Positions 35,101-40,426 of a DNA stretch of 64,000 bases are shown here, piece after piece. Within the stretch, counting starts at the first letter, position 1. The number at the start of each line of letters is the position of its first letter. The translations under genes were made by a program, and so were the position numbers. The notes under the pieces were generated by a model that saw nothing but the letters and a program-made list of their open reading frames with translations, was not told where the DNA came from and searched no databases. This stretch comes from Pachypanchax playfairii. Lineage: Eukaryota > Chordata > Actinopteri > Cyprinodontiformes > Aplocheilidae. Where the stretch lies: assembly GCA_006937955.1 (NCBI GenBank), contig SSNP01000353.1:203556-267555 (forward strand), read 5' to 3'.

Positions 35101-35149
35101 GATAGATAGCACCATATTTAGCTACTACAGCAGATGTCAGAACAATTAG
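10944..35149 (+). CDS. Trypsin-like serine protease, fish group III type (5' exon not found)
   Basis: Four exons (10944-11106, 20910-21051, 21150-21416, 34979-35149) join in frame by GT-AG splicing and give a trypsin-fold zymogen from the activation peptide to the stop. Activation would cut before IVGGY. The catalytic triad is His in TAAHC, Asp in DYDIMLIK and Ser in GDSGGPLVC. Asp189 (GKDACQGDSGG) predicts cleavage after Lys/Arg, so this is a secreted digestive-type trypsin. Only cysteines for four of the classic disulfides (42-58, 136-201, 168-182, 191-220) are seen, plus one near the C-terminus. Cys22/157 and Cys128/232 are absent, which with GYAPVPHSIKYIVS and SRCQNN fits fish group III trypsins. 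The signal-peptide exon is missing from view (the first visible intron is phase 1). Introns of 9.8 and 13.6 kb are filled by transposons. Confidence 0.9.
11107..11687. other. Intron sequence, no feature seen
   Basis: Trypsin intron between exon 2 and the PIF/Harbinger insertion. AT-rich, with no coding frame or repeat structure recognised. Confidence 0.5.
11688..13917 (+). mobile_element. PIF/Harbinger DNA transposon, internally deleted
   Basis: A 2230-bp element is flanked by TTA on both sides (11685-11687 and 13918-13920), the target duplication of PIF/Harbinger. The ends are imperfect inverted repeats (AGCGGGGTACACACTAC against AGGCCACCACACACTAC). Inside are spliced remnants of a HARBI1-like transposase on the plus strand. 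The C-terminal part of the nuclease and a Myb-like second gene were not found. It lies in the trypsin intron on the sense strand. Confidence 0.85.
11911..13503 (+). pseudogene. HARBI1-like transposase, spliced, C-terminally truncated
   Basis: Three coding pieces join in frame. Exon A 11911-12055 starts MADKLEEALM and ends RELE. Exon B 12921-13036 contains FRIGESTISMIVSETCEAL, the helix-turn-helix-like part. Exon C from 13234 contains KWQFPHCLGAIDGKHITI, with the first catalytic Asp of the DDE nuclease, then NYKGQFSVLMMAIVYANYQF. The A/B intron uses GT-AG; the B/C junction would use a GC donor (AAG|GCAAGC) and a TTTCAG acceptor. After VSVE the sequence departs from the family and stops at 13503, so the other catalytic acidic residues are lost. 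Confidence 0.75.
13918..14808. other. No gene; TCTG-rich dispersed-repeat-like stretch
   Basis: Around 14200-14350 there is a short (TCTG)n run followed by AACAAGATAACTCAAAAACCTCTGG and related text of a kind often seen scattered through animal genomes. No coding feature was recognised. Confidence 0.4.
14809..14990 (+). mobile_element. Possible short LTR with primer-binding site (TRIM-like)
   Basis: A 157-bp block starts TGTCATG (14809) and ends CATGACA (14965), a 7-bp inverted end as LTRs have. One base later comes TGGTGTCAGAAGTGGG (14967-14982), which looks like a tRNA primer-binding site. No second LTR and no coding region were found, so this may be a remnant of a larger element or chance. 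Confidence 0.35.
15430..16205 (-). repeat. Dispersed repeat family, copy 2 (reverse of 7400-10080)
   Basis: Read on the minus strand, this stretch matches copy 1 block by block from its TAATGTATGTATAATAC end to its CATTGGCCAAA end. It lacks the Tc1 relic found in copy 1 and has smaller deletions. It serves as an approximate empty site for that insertion. Confidence 0.65.
16206..16999. other. No gene seen; T-run
   Basis: Intron sequence with a T tract near 16440-16455. No protein similarity or repeat pairing was recognised. Confidence 0.45.
17000..17420 (-). repeat. Dispersed retroelement-like repeat, copy 1
   Basis: This region matches 46190-46520 in the same orientation. Shared blocks include CTCATTAGTAAATA.CCAAA, CCTGCAAAAGATT, the CACATTCA.AGGAA...CTGA stretch, and ACTTCCTGAA.TTAAA. 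On the minus strand it carries AATAAA (17250-17256 area), so it may be an LTR or a LINE 3' region. The family was not identified. Confidence 0.5.
17421..19193 (-). other. Probable decayed retroelement interior, no reading frame recognised
   Basis: This lies on the internal side of the LTR and primer-binding site at 19194-19652, so it may be leader and gag remnant. Two related segments (about 18480-18540 and 18775-18832) both contain CCATT.TTGCCAAAATGGGCA. No conserved retroviral motif was readable in any frame. Confidence 0.35.
19194..19652 (-). mobile_element. LTR plus primer-binding site, minus orientation
   Basis: The LTR spans 19215-19652 (438 bp). On the minus strand it starts TGTGGCAAA and ends TTTGCCACA, a perfect 9-bp inverted end. 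It contains TATAAAAACA (about 19364-19373) and a later AATAAA, in the order promoter then polyadenylation signal. Five bases after its end is TGGCGTCGCGAACAGG (19194-19209), a primer-binding-site-like sequence of the kind used by retroviral-type elements. It therefore reads as a 5' LTR. A matching 3' LTR was not found. Confidence 0.75.
19653..20221. other. Intron sequence, no feature seen
   Basis: AT-rich stretch between the LTR and the deleted Tc1 copy. No coding frame recognised. Confidence 0.5.
20222..20658 (+). mobile_element. Internally deleted copy of the young Tc1 element
   Basis: A 437-bp derivative with both terminal ends (CAGTGGGGCAAAAAAG... and ...CCCCACTG) flanked by TA. It retains the outer ~110 bp of the left end and then jumps to the last ~35 codons of the transposase (ATVCENLVKTYRKRLT to the stop) and the complete right end. 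It could be moved only by enzyme supplied from the intact copies. Confidence 0.92.
20910..21051 (+). CDS. Trypsin exon 3 (Asp102)
   Basis: Acceptor CCTGTAG ends at 20909 and donor GTACAA starts at 21052. It enters in phase 2 and leaves in phase 0. It encodes VDKMVVVAGDYSL... and ends YDYDIMLIK, with the catalytic Asp. Confidence 0.92.
21150..21416 (+). CDS. Trypsin exon 4 (substrate pocket, Asp189)
   Basis: Acceptor CTCCAG ends at 21149 and donor GTAAAA starts at 21417. The exon is exactly 89 codons, phase 0 at both ends. It encodes LPRQDAAIAEGTLCRVSGWG, KLPIVSSEKCNGS, MLCAGY and GGKDACQ. The Asp of KDACQ is residue 189, the determinant of trypsin specificity. Confidence 0.92.
21523..21574. 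repeat. Perfect 20-bp inverted repeat (hairpin)
   Basis: Arms 21523-21542 and 21555-21574 are exact reverse complements (CCAGATCTATGTG...GCCCC and its partner) around a 12-base loop. It lies about 105 bp past trypsin exon 4. No T-run follows and no coding role is apparent. Confidence 0.9.
21985..22500 (-). pseudogene. Probable PIF/Harbinger transposase remnant
   Basis: A minus-strand frame around 22263-22420 reads HKKHFGVHLILKSRCRCLD followed by GKLYAPGHFNRYC and VAQHSTI. This resembles the C-terminal part of HARBI1-like nucleases (the FGVLK.R.RCL block, then a conserved VLHN-like block). Flanking sequence rich in GCGCAA, starting GGACTGATTTATCAAA, may be the element's end. Only this short part is readable, so the call is tentative. 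Confidence 0.4.
22510..22850 (-). mobile_element. L2-type LINE 3' UTR fragment
   Basis: Read on the minus strand it matches the 3' end of the L2 copies at 39.7-42.4 and 55-56.9 kb, from the CTGTCAGCTCAGACCCCAGT block to CGCTTTATAAATAAATAAA and the CTTGAAC tail. No coding sequence is left. Confidence 0.8.
22925..23112. mobile_element. MITE-like fragment interrupted by Tc1
   Basis: It starts CTACGTTTACATGGGCAC and contains several TCCGAT/ATCGGA and CATGTAAAC blocks typical of small terminal-inverted-repeat elements. Its right end is replaced by the Tc1 insertion at 23113. The superfamily is not certain. Confidence 0.4.
23113..24713 (+). mobile_element. Full-length Tc1 transposon, copy A
   Basis: A 1601-bp element between TA duplications, with matching ~200-bp ends. 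Each end holds an outer repeat (AAAAAAGTATTTAGTCAG) and a related inner repeat (GGAAAATAAGTATTTGGTCA, near 23292-23311), the IR/DR layout known from Tc1-type fish elements. A TATA box (TATAAAAG, 23425-23432) lies 44 bp before the start codon. Both ends and the transposase gene look complete. The outermost base context differs slightly from the other copies (GGGGTAAAA against GGGGCAAAA, and TTGCCCACTG at the right). Confidence 0.95.
23476..24498 (+). CDS. Tc1 transposase, intact DD34E, copy A
   Basis: 340 residues, the normal length for a Tc1 transposase. The N-terminal ~110 residues carry two helix-turn-helix units that bind the element ends (KNKIVDLHQAGKTESAI, VGAIIRKWK and a second one around TRRDLVNDLQ). 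The linker has the SGAPRKISPRG AT-hook/nuclear-signal-like patch. The DDE nuclease follows: Asp in IIWSDETKIELFG, the GGGNIMLWGC box, Asp in FQHDNDPKHTA, and Glu in SPDLNPIENLW. No stop or frameshift is present. The protein is identical to copies C and D and differs from copy B by one residue. It resembles the fish Passport-type Tc1 group (from memory). Confidence 0.95.
   Translation: MAKTKELSKDTRNKIVDLHQAGKTESAIGKQLGVKKSTVGAIIRKWKTYKTTDNLPRSGAPRKISPRGVKMITRTVSKNPRTTRRDLVNDLQRAGTKVTKATISNTLRRQGLKSCSARRVPLLKPGHVQARLRFAREHLDDPEEDWENIIWSDETKIELFGRNSTCRVWRGKNAELDPKNTIPTVKHGGGNIMLWGCFSARGPGRLIRVKERMNGAMYRKILSENLLPSARALKMRRGWVFQHDNDPKHTARATKEWLRKKHFKVLEWPSQSPDLNPIENLWRELKVRVAQRQPQNITALEEICMEEWAKIPATVCENLVKTYRKRLTSVIANKGYITKY
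24807..28718. promoter_or_regulatory. Cluster of RFX/X-box-like motifs
   Basis: Motifs (14 bp each) start at 24807, 24948, 25281, 25424, 25622, 26446, 26558, 26711, 26852, 27155, 27298, 27588, 28116, 28259, 28432, 28565 and 28705. Exact GTTACCATGGCAAC occurs at 25281, 25424, 26558, 28116 and 28259, and exact GTTGCCATGGCAAC at 25622. This matches the known RFX-family consensus (GTTNCC-ATGG-NAAC type). Two blocks also hold the octamer ATGCAAAT (25217, 27859) and CTGATTGG (25113, 27755). Whether any site is bound is inference. Confidence 0.45.
25713..26400 (-). mobile_element. LINE deletion derivative (5' and 3' parts fused)
   Basis: On the minus strand a frame (25806-26273) starts like an APE endonuclease (NVRSLHNKMDELE, CSIMCFTETWL, LSGFQTIRTDRD). 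It then passes directly into the C-terminal tail of the LINE protein (RRLNRLIRRTDSVLE, ENPHHPLQNTV). The 3' end at 25713-25770 is the AAATCAATC...ACTTTATTAATCCCCGAAGGG tail seen at many fish LINE ends. Most of the endonuclease and all of the reverse transcriptase are missing, yet both ends of the element are kept. The clade is uncertain, perhaps Rex1-like. Confidence 0.65.
28946..29873. other. No gene recognised
   Basis: Pyrimidine-rich and AT-rich intron sequence (an AT dinucleotide run is near 29250-29266). Short frames in both directions show no known motif. It may contain old retroelement sequence. Confidence 0.4.
29874..30110 (+). mobile_element. hAT-like element end, copy 1
   Basis: It begins TAGGGATGTCCAGATCAGATCACG and runs through GATCGG-rich sequence to TGCCATTTTAAGAGGGGAGGC. 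The same sequence occurs in reverse orientation at 47755-47986. The GGGATGTCC end resembles known hAT termini. No opposite end was found close by. Confidence 0.5.
30094..30208 (+). other. Possible first coding exon, family not established
   Basis: A frame continuing from the hAT-like end reads TTDRNVCENMNVN..., VEKMKTYKSLDAYIFFE and then meets a good donor (GAG|GTAAGC) at about 30208-30214. The KMKTYKSLDAY stretch resembles starts of proteins often found with fish transposons, but no downstream exon was recognised. It could be a stranded exon of a mobile element. Confidence 0.3.
30640..32216 (-). mobile_element. Tc1 transposon, copy B (inner end lost)
   Basis: The outer end at 30640 (CAGTGGGGC, after TA) is intact. 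Homology at the other end stops at 32216 inside the terminal repeat (GGTGGCT), so about 28 outermost bases are missing. It faces copy C head to head across 93 bp. The missing tip should prevent independent transposition of this copy. Confidence 0.93.
30856..31878 (-). CDS. Tc1 transposase, intact DD34E, copy B
   Basis: 340 residues with the same domains and all three catalytic acidic residues (WSDETK, HDNDPKH, NPIENLW) as copy A. The only amino-acid difference seen is Ala for Gly in the first helix-turn-helix (LHQAAKTES). The TATA box and start codon context are preserved, so expression is possible even though the element has lost one tip. Confidence 0.95.
   Translation of the reverse strand: MAKTKELSKDTRNKIVDLHQAAKTESAIGKQLGVKKSTVGAIIRKWKTYKTTDNLPRSGAPRKISPRGVKMITRTVSKNPRTTRRDLVNDLQRAGTKVTKATISNTLRRQGLKSCSARRVPLLKPGHVQARLRFAREHLDDPEEDWENIIWSDETKIELFGRNSTCRVWRGKNAELDPKNTIPTVKHGGGNIMLWGCFSARGPGRLIRVKERMNGAMYRKILSENLLPSARALKMRRGWVFQHDNDPKHTARATKEWLRKKHFKVLEWPSQSPDLNPIENLWRELKVRVAQRQPQNITALEEICMEEWAKIPATVCENLVKTYRKRLTSVIANKGYITKY
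32217..32309. other. 93-bp spacer between head-to-head Tc1 copies
   Basis: Unrelated to Tc1. It contains ATCAAATCAAATCAAAC and TGTATAGCACTTTT, which look like a LINE tail. Neither junction has a complete Tc1 end, so the arrangement arose by deletion or rearrangement after insertion. Confidence 0.7.
32310..33875 (+). mobile_element. Tc1 transposon, copy C (inner end lost)
   Basis: Homology begins at 32310 (TGTGTAAGTTC), so the first ~35 bases of the left end are absent. The right end is complete (CCCCACTG followed by TA at 33876). The outer ends of copies B and C together form a 3.2-kb unit bounded by two good Tc1 tips. Confidence 0.93.
32637..33659 (+). CDS. Tc1 transposase, intact DD34E, copy C
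   Basis: 340 residues, identical in sequence to copies A and D: paired helix-turn-helix N-terminus, GGGNIMLWGC box and the DD34E nuclease. A TATA box is present about 45 bp upstream. It is transcribed away from copy B. Confidence 0.95.
   Translation: MAKTKELSKDTRNKIVDLHQAGKTESAIGKQLGVKKSTVGAIIRKWKTYKTTDNLPRSGAPRKISPRGVKMITRTVSKNPRTTRRDLVNDLQRAGTKVTKATISNTLRRQGLKSCSARRVPLLKPGHVQARLRFAREHLDDPEEDWENIIWSDETKIELFGRNSTCRVWRGKNAELDPKNTIPTVKHGGGNIMLWGCFSARGPGRLIRVKERMNGAMYRKILSENLLPSARALKMRRGWVFQHDNDPKHTARATKEWLRKKHFKVLEWPSQSPDLNPIENLWRELKVRVAQRQPQNITALEEICMEEWAKIPATVCENLVKTYRKRLTSVIANKGYITKY
33876..34978. other. Intron sequence, no gene recognised
   Basis: End of the trypsin intron, finishing in CTGTTTTTTCAG. 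A segment near 33920-33990 (TTAGTATTCATCA...GCAGTTGAGACCACGCC) resembles one near 59975-60010, so a dispersed repeat is likely. Confidence 0.45.
34979..35149 (+). CDS. Trypsin exon 5 (Ser195 and stop)
   Basis: Acceptor TTTTCAG ends at 34978 and the exon starts in phase 0. It encodes GDSGGPLVCEGRVYGVVSWG, then GCADAQFPGVYTVVSKV and RRWIDSTIFSYYSRCQNN, and ends TAG. The catalytic Ser and oxyanion glycines are intact. Confidence 0.93.
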   Translation, partial: GDSGGPLVCEGRVYGVVSWGRGCADAQFPGVYTVVSKVRRWIDSTIFSYYSRCQNN

Positions 35150-35599
35150 AACTCAGTGTTAACTCCTTGGTGACTTGACTTTCCTATTTCATTGGTGTCT
35201 CACAAATGCAACATTATATTGATTTTACACTGAACTTTTCTGAGGTCAGAGATAGTTCCCCTTTTGGGAAAAAATATGTATATCCTTCTTCAACATCAAA
35301 CAGGTACAGCATTATGACCAGTCAGTCAGTCATTTTCTTTACCTACTTATTCCTGTTCAAGGTCACAGGTATTTGGATATTGGATGGAACTTATGGAAAA
35401 TGTAAACAATTTTCACTACAGTCATATTACATCATGAAAGTAGGGGATTTAGGTTAAAGTATACCTAAAAGGTTATTTCCTCACCTTAAACAATTTATTG
35501 AAACAAAAGTCAACAACAGTATGTATACAGTTACAGTGAGTATAATTCAACAAAAAATGTTCATGCCCCAATAACATGTTATGTGCCCTTGAGCATCAA
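35150..35599. other. Trypsin 3' flank, no clear polyadenylation signal
   Basis: No canonical AATAAA was located with confidence in the first few hundred bases after the stop. AT-rich sequence leads into the mariner relic. Confidence 0.4.
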
Positions 35600-36560
35600 T
35601 TATAGCTTGATAATGACATCTCATGATGTTCAAAAGTCAACTTATTGTCTGCTGAAGCATGTCATCCTACTCTTTATGAAGGGCACCCACTAGGTCAGTG
35701 AGGTACAGAGTTACTAGCCTCTACACGGACAGTCAGCTGATCTCAGAGGTTTTCATTGGGATTCAGGTCTGGAGAAATTGCAGGACACGCATTTTCAGGT
35801 ACCCCAGTGTCCAGCAGCAATTCCCTAATGATGTGGCCTTCATGAGCTGGAGCATTGTGGTCCATGAAAGTAGGCCTGTGTTGTTCATACAGGGGCACAT
35901 ATTATTCAGGTAGTTTTGGCTTGTCACTGTACCATTCATAAAGTGTAGGGCATTTCTGTATTGACTTGTCACACTGACCCACACTGCCACCCCCACAAAT
36001 AAAGGTTTGTTCGGTGAGAACACTGGCTGGTATATAGCACTCATCTTGAAGTTTCCAAGATCACTGTGAATCAAATTCCAACAGAGAAAAACACTGAGGC
36101 CCACTTTTTCAGGATAAATGCTTCTTGGCCCATACAAGCAAATAAGGCTTGTCCCTGGTGTTATGGTCAGGTAACCTTGCAAGACATCTAGTATGCAGAC
36201 CAAGCTGATGTAAATGGTTTTGAGGTACAGACATGAGACTTGGGGTGCCCCTCAGCCCTCTTGGAGTTGAGTGGCATTAATCCTCTGGTTCCACAGGGCA
36301 CTGTTTAAACTGATGCTGTAGGCTGTGGCTAAAGGATGCCCACTTCAATGCCTTTGGGTGACTCTTCCAGTCTCTTTGTATCTCTGTTGCCACCTGTTGA
36401 TTACACTCTGTGACACTAAATGGAGTGTCTACTTGTGTCTGAAAACATCCTGTTTGAACCCTTGCAATGGTGAGGTTGATAATTGTCAGGTGTCGTCTTG
36501 GTCTCCTGGTGCCAAAAAATGAACAACATAAATTTGGACCAAACCCGGACAATTATTGGT
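35600..36560 (-). pseudogene. Old Tc1/mariner transposase relic
   Basis: The minus-strand frame 35763-36203 retains pieces of a DDE transposase: FVGVAVWVSVTSQYRN in place of the GGG.VMVWG box, and FMNGTVTSQNYL. Stops and frame shifts are many. The family differs from the young Tc1 copies. Confidence 0.5.
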
Positions 36561-36734
36561 TGACTCATGGATCAACTATTAAATTACAATATTTGGTTCT
36601 TTCTTTGGATGGCTGGGCTCAGCCTCAGAGATAGTTAAGACACCTTCTACATGCATCCCCATGGATGTTTTCTGGGCATATCCCACTGGGAGGAGACTTC
36701 TGGGCAGACCCCAGAATTTACTGGAGGGATTATA

Positions 36735-37331
36735 CACTCACCGGCCACTTTATTAGGTACACCTGTCCAACTGCTCGTTAACACTTAATTTCTAATCAGC
36801 CAATCACATGGCGGCAACTCAGTACATTTAGGCATGTACACATGGTCAAGACAATCTCCTGCAGTTCAAACCAAGCATCAGTATGGGGAAGAAAGGTGAT
36901 TTGAGTGACTTTGAACGTGGCATGGTTGTTGGTGCCAGAATGGCTGGTCTGAGTATTTCAGAAACTGCTGATCTACTGGGATTTTCACGCACAACCATCT
37001 CTAGGGTTTACAGAGAATGGTCCGAAAAAGAAAAAATATCCAGTGAGCGGCAGTTCTGTGGGCGGAAATGCCTTGTTGATGCCAGAGGTCAGAGGAGAAT
37101 GGCCAGACTGGTTTGAGCTGATAGAAAGGCAACAGTGACTCAAATAACCACTCGTTACAACCAAGGTAGGCAGAAGAGCATCTCTGAATGCACAGTACGT
37201 CGAACTTTGAGGCAGATGGGCTACAGCAACAGAAGACCACGCTGGGTGCCACTCCTTTCAGCTAAGAACAGGAAACTGAGGCTACAAATTGCACAAGCTC
37301 TCCGAAATTGGACAATAAGCAGAAGAAGATG
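36735..37331 (+). pseudogene. Second Tc1-like family, 5' half only
   Basis: It starts CACTCACCGGCCACTTTATTAGG after TA, a recognisable Tc1-type end. The frame from 36883 begins MGKKGDLSDFERGMVVGAR and carries the helix-turn-helix ISETADLLGFSRTTISRV. A TGA interrupts it at about 37114, where related copies have CGA (a CpG decay change). Reading continues to TIRRTLRQMGY and RRPRWVPLLSAKNRK. The sequence ends near 37331 before the nuclease, so it is a non-functional fragment. Confidence 0.8.
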
Positions 37332-38080
37332 AGTTTTAAGTTACAGTGGTATGGCATCCTTATCTTTGTTCATCAATCCACCCAAGAGCTTTTAAAACTT
37401 CATGGAGCCTCCCCAAAAAGCAAATAGAAAACACATTTATGAATCACGGATGAGTTTAATGGGTTACAGTGCTTATGACCTCCCAACTCCTATAAACATT
37501 TCCTTCACTGTGATCAACAGAAGCAATATTGTATTTGGCCATGTGCATGACAAAGCGCATAAGAAAAACGTTTAAATAAACAAAAAGTTGTCATGAAGAC
37601 TTAAAACGGAGTATTTAGAAAATCCTAGTTGTGTTACTTTGATAAGTACTTGATCTGGTCAATTTTTATTTTTTATACTATTGCAAATAAATTGGGTTTA
37701 TTCTTGTTAAGTGAAAAATAAAAACACGAGCCTACCTTATCTAATAGTAGTGGGTATTTTATACCATTTCACTGTTTTTATTAAAATAGACATTATACTT
37801 TTTTGGGTGGCAGGGTACCTTCAAGTGTAGATTTGGTTGCATGATGATATATTTATTAAGGCCTTAGTGTAGAAGAGAGGCATCAAAGGACATCAACGTT
37901 TAAGTTAACTTATGAAATCTGGTGAAAAAAATGGGATTGTGTGTTTATTTAAAAATGAACATCAATTGAATGTTTATTTTTTGGTTTATGCACACTAATA
38001 AATTACTTTTCATCCTCTACTTAACTTTTTTTGTGTGTGTTTTTTTAATGATTTTTCCTTTCTTAATCTTTAACATCATA
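37332..38080. other. No gene recognised
   Basis: AT-rich sequence up to the target duplication of the hAT element. Confidence 0.5.
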
Positions 38081-39669
38081 TTTGACAGCAAGGGCAGCTG
38101 GCCCATAGTGGGCGATAGTGCATCGCCCTCCTTGAGTCACAGGGGGGAAAAAAAGGCTTATTTTCCCGCTCCTAGTCTGCCTATTACTGTCCAATAAACA
38201 GCCTGAATTTCACTTTCAAACCTAAAACCCCGCCCCCTTGGGACGCTCGCAATCAGAATGGAAATTGCCCAAGGCGCTCTCATAGAGTTATAACCTGAGA
38301 TTTTTTTTTTTTCAAAATTTGGACCCTACAATGCATTTCAATAGACACCGGGTGTGCTTGCCTATTCATGATTTCGTAATACGCAATGATGCGTGATGCG
38401 TGCTCGGAGCTAGACCGCCAGACCAACATCGACATCATGGCGGGCAACTTGAACTCCATCGCATCACTGAGGGATTTACCATTTAGTCGTAGAAGCAATT
38501 CGGATAAATTGGCTTTAAAAGAATTAGGACCACCCAGACCAAATTTAAATATCAAGCAGTATCAAAGAAAGGGGATAAAACACATTGCCGTGGGTTTTCC
38601 CAGAGCTGGTATGAGCGGAAACGTGGATGGCTGGATGGGAGGTGGTTAACGCTGTATTCTGCTACCCCTGTGTTCTGATTCACCCTGACACCAATACGGA
38701 CACCGCCTGGACCAAGATAGGTGTCACCAATATGCACCATCTCACCGAGAAGGCAAGGAAACACAACGCATCAAAGATGCATATGGACAGCTGCCTAAAA
38801 CTGGTGGCCTTTGGGAGAGTCAACATCTCAACGCAGCTGGATGAGAGCTACAGGATAGCTGTGCGCCGCCACAACGATGAGGTCAGCAAAAACCAGCATA
38901 TCCTCGGCCGCCTTATTGATTGTGTGAAGTTCTGTAGCATGTTTGAGCTAGCGTTGCAGGGCAAAGATGAAGGGGAGGGGTCCGGTAGGACCCTGAGATT
39001 TTTCGTGGACTGGTTGACTTAGTAGCCTCCCTGGATGAGGTGTTTGAGGAGCACCTGAGAACAGCCCCGGTCTTTAAGGAGACATCAAAGACGGTGCAGA
39101 ATGAGCTGCTGGAATGCATCTGTCATCAGGGAACGTATTGTGGAGGAGGTTAAGTTGGTTAAATTCATGGCCATCCAAACATAAGAAACCACAGACGTCT
39201 CGACACAGACTCAGCTGGTGCTCGTATTGAGGTACATCGACGGGAAACATGCTGTGCAGGAACAGCAGTTTTTTCATCAAATCATGCCTCATGTTGACAT
39301 GATGTACCAACAGCTGCAGAAGAAGGTCATTGATATGGTCTTCATCAAACGTGCCCTGGAGAAATTCACCTTCAGCGTTCAGGCCATCAGGTAAGAAAAA
39401 ACAATATTGTATTTATAATAATAATTATGCACATCATGTTCATTACTAAATTTCTGCATCTTGTGATGATATTGTATAATATTGTACATGACCTCAAAAG
39501 TAACTAATTTAGTTACTTACATTTTCGGTTTTATTTATTGTTTTTTTTTTTTTTTTTTTTTTTGCAATTTTATCACCTTATTTGCATGGGATATTTAAGC
39601 TCACCCAGAAATATTGATTTTTTTTCAACCATTTCCCCAGAGCAGATGCAAAAAACAATTTCTATAACT

Positions 39670-40426
39670 TATTTCAAGTTCAAGTTTATTTATTTATAAA
39701 GCGCCAGTTCATGACAAAGTCATTTCAAGGCACTTCACAGAAAAATAAACCAATTAATAATAAAACATTTTCTATCTAAGGAACCAGCCGATTGGGCTGA
39801 ATTGTTATTTCAGCACAATCCCCCATCCTGAGCAAACGATTGGTGACAGTGGAAAGGAACGACTCCCTTTTAACAGGAAGAAACCTCTAGCAGAACTCAG
39901 CTCAGGATGGGCGGCCTTCTGCCTTAGCCGACTGGGGTCTGAGCTGACAGGAAAGAGACACAGACAAACACCGATGGATTTTGGCCAGTCGTCATGTCTA
40001 TAGAAAGATAAACAGAGAAACAGTTAATGGCAGCAGTAACAATCAAAGCAATAACAATTTGATGACTCTAGTGGGAATATTTCATTGTTTGTTTATGTGA
40101 GATACATCCTCCTCAGAGGCAGCCAGAGTAAAGAAAGACAGCAGAGTGAAGAAATGTGGTCAGTGTGTCCTCCGGCAGTCTAAACCTATAGCAGCATAAC
40201 TAAAGGGATAGCTCAGGAGAATCCAAGCTAACCCTGACTATAGGATTGTGTAAAAAGGAAAGCTTTAAGTCTATTCTTAAAACTACACAAGGTGTCTGCC
40301 TCACGGATAAAAAGTGGAAGCTGGTTCCACAGGAGAGGAGCCTGATAACTAAAAGCTCTTCCTCCCATTCTACTTTTAGAAACTCTAGGAACTACAAGCA
40401 GACCTGCAGTCTGAGAGCGAAGTGCT
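39670..40426 (-). mobile_element. L2-type LINE 3' fragment
   Basis: On the minus strand the frame 40228-40455 gives the last part of the L2 protein (RVSKSRMGGRAFSYQAP, LWNQLPLFIREADTL). It is followed by the L2 3' UTR and its CTTGAAC-type tail at about 39675. It abuts the inverted duplication at 40427 with AACAG at the joint. Confidence 0.8.
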
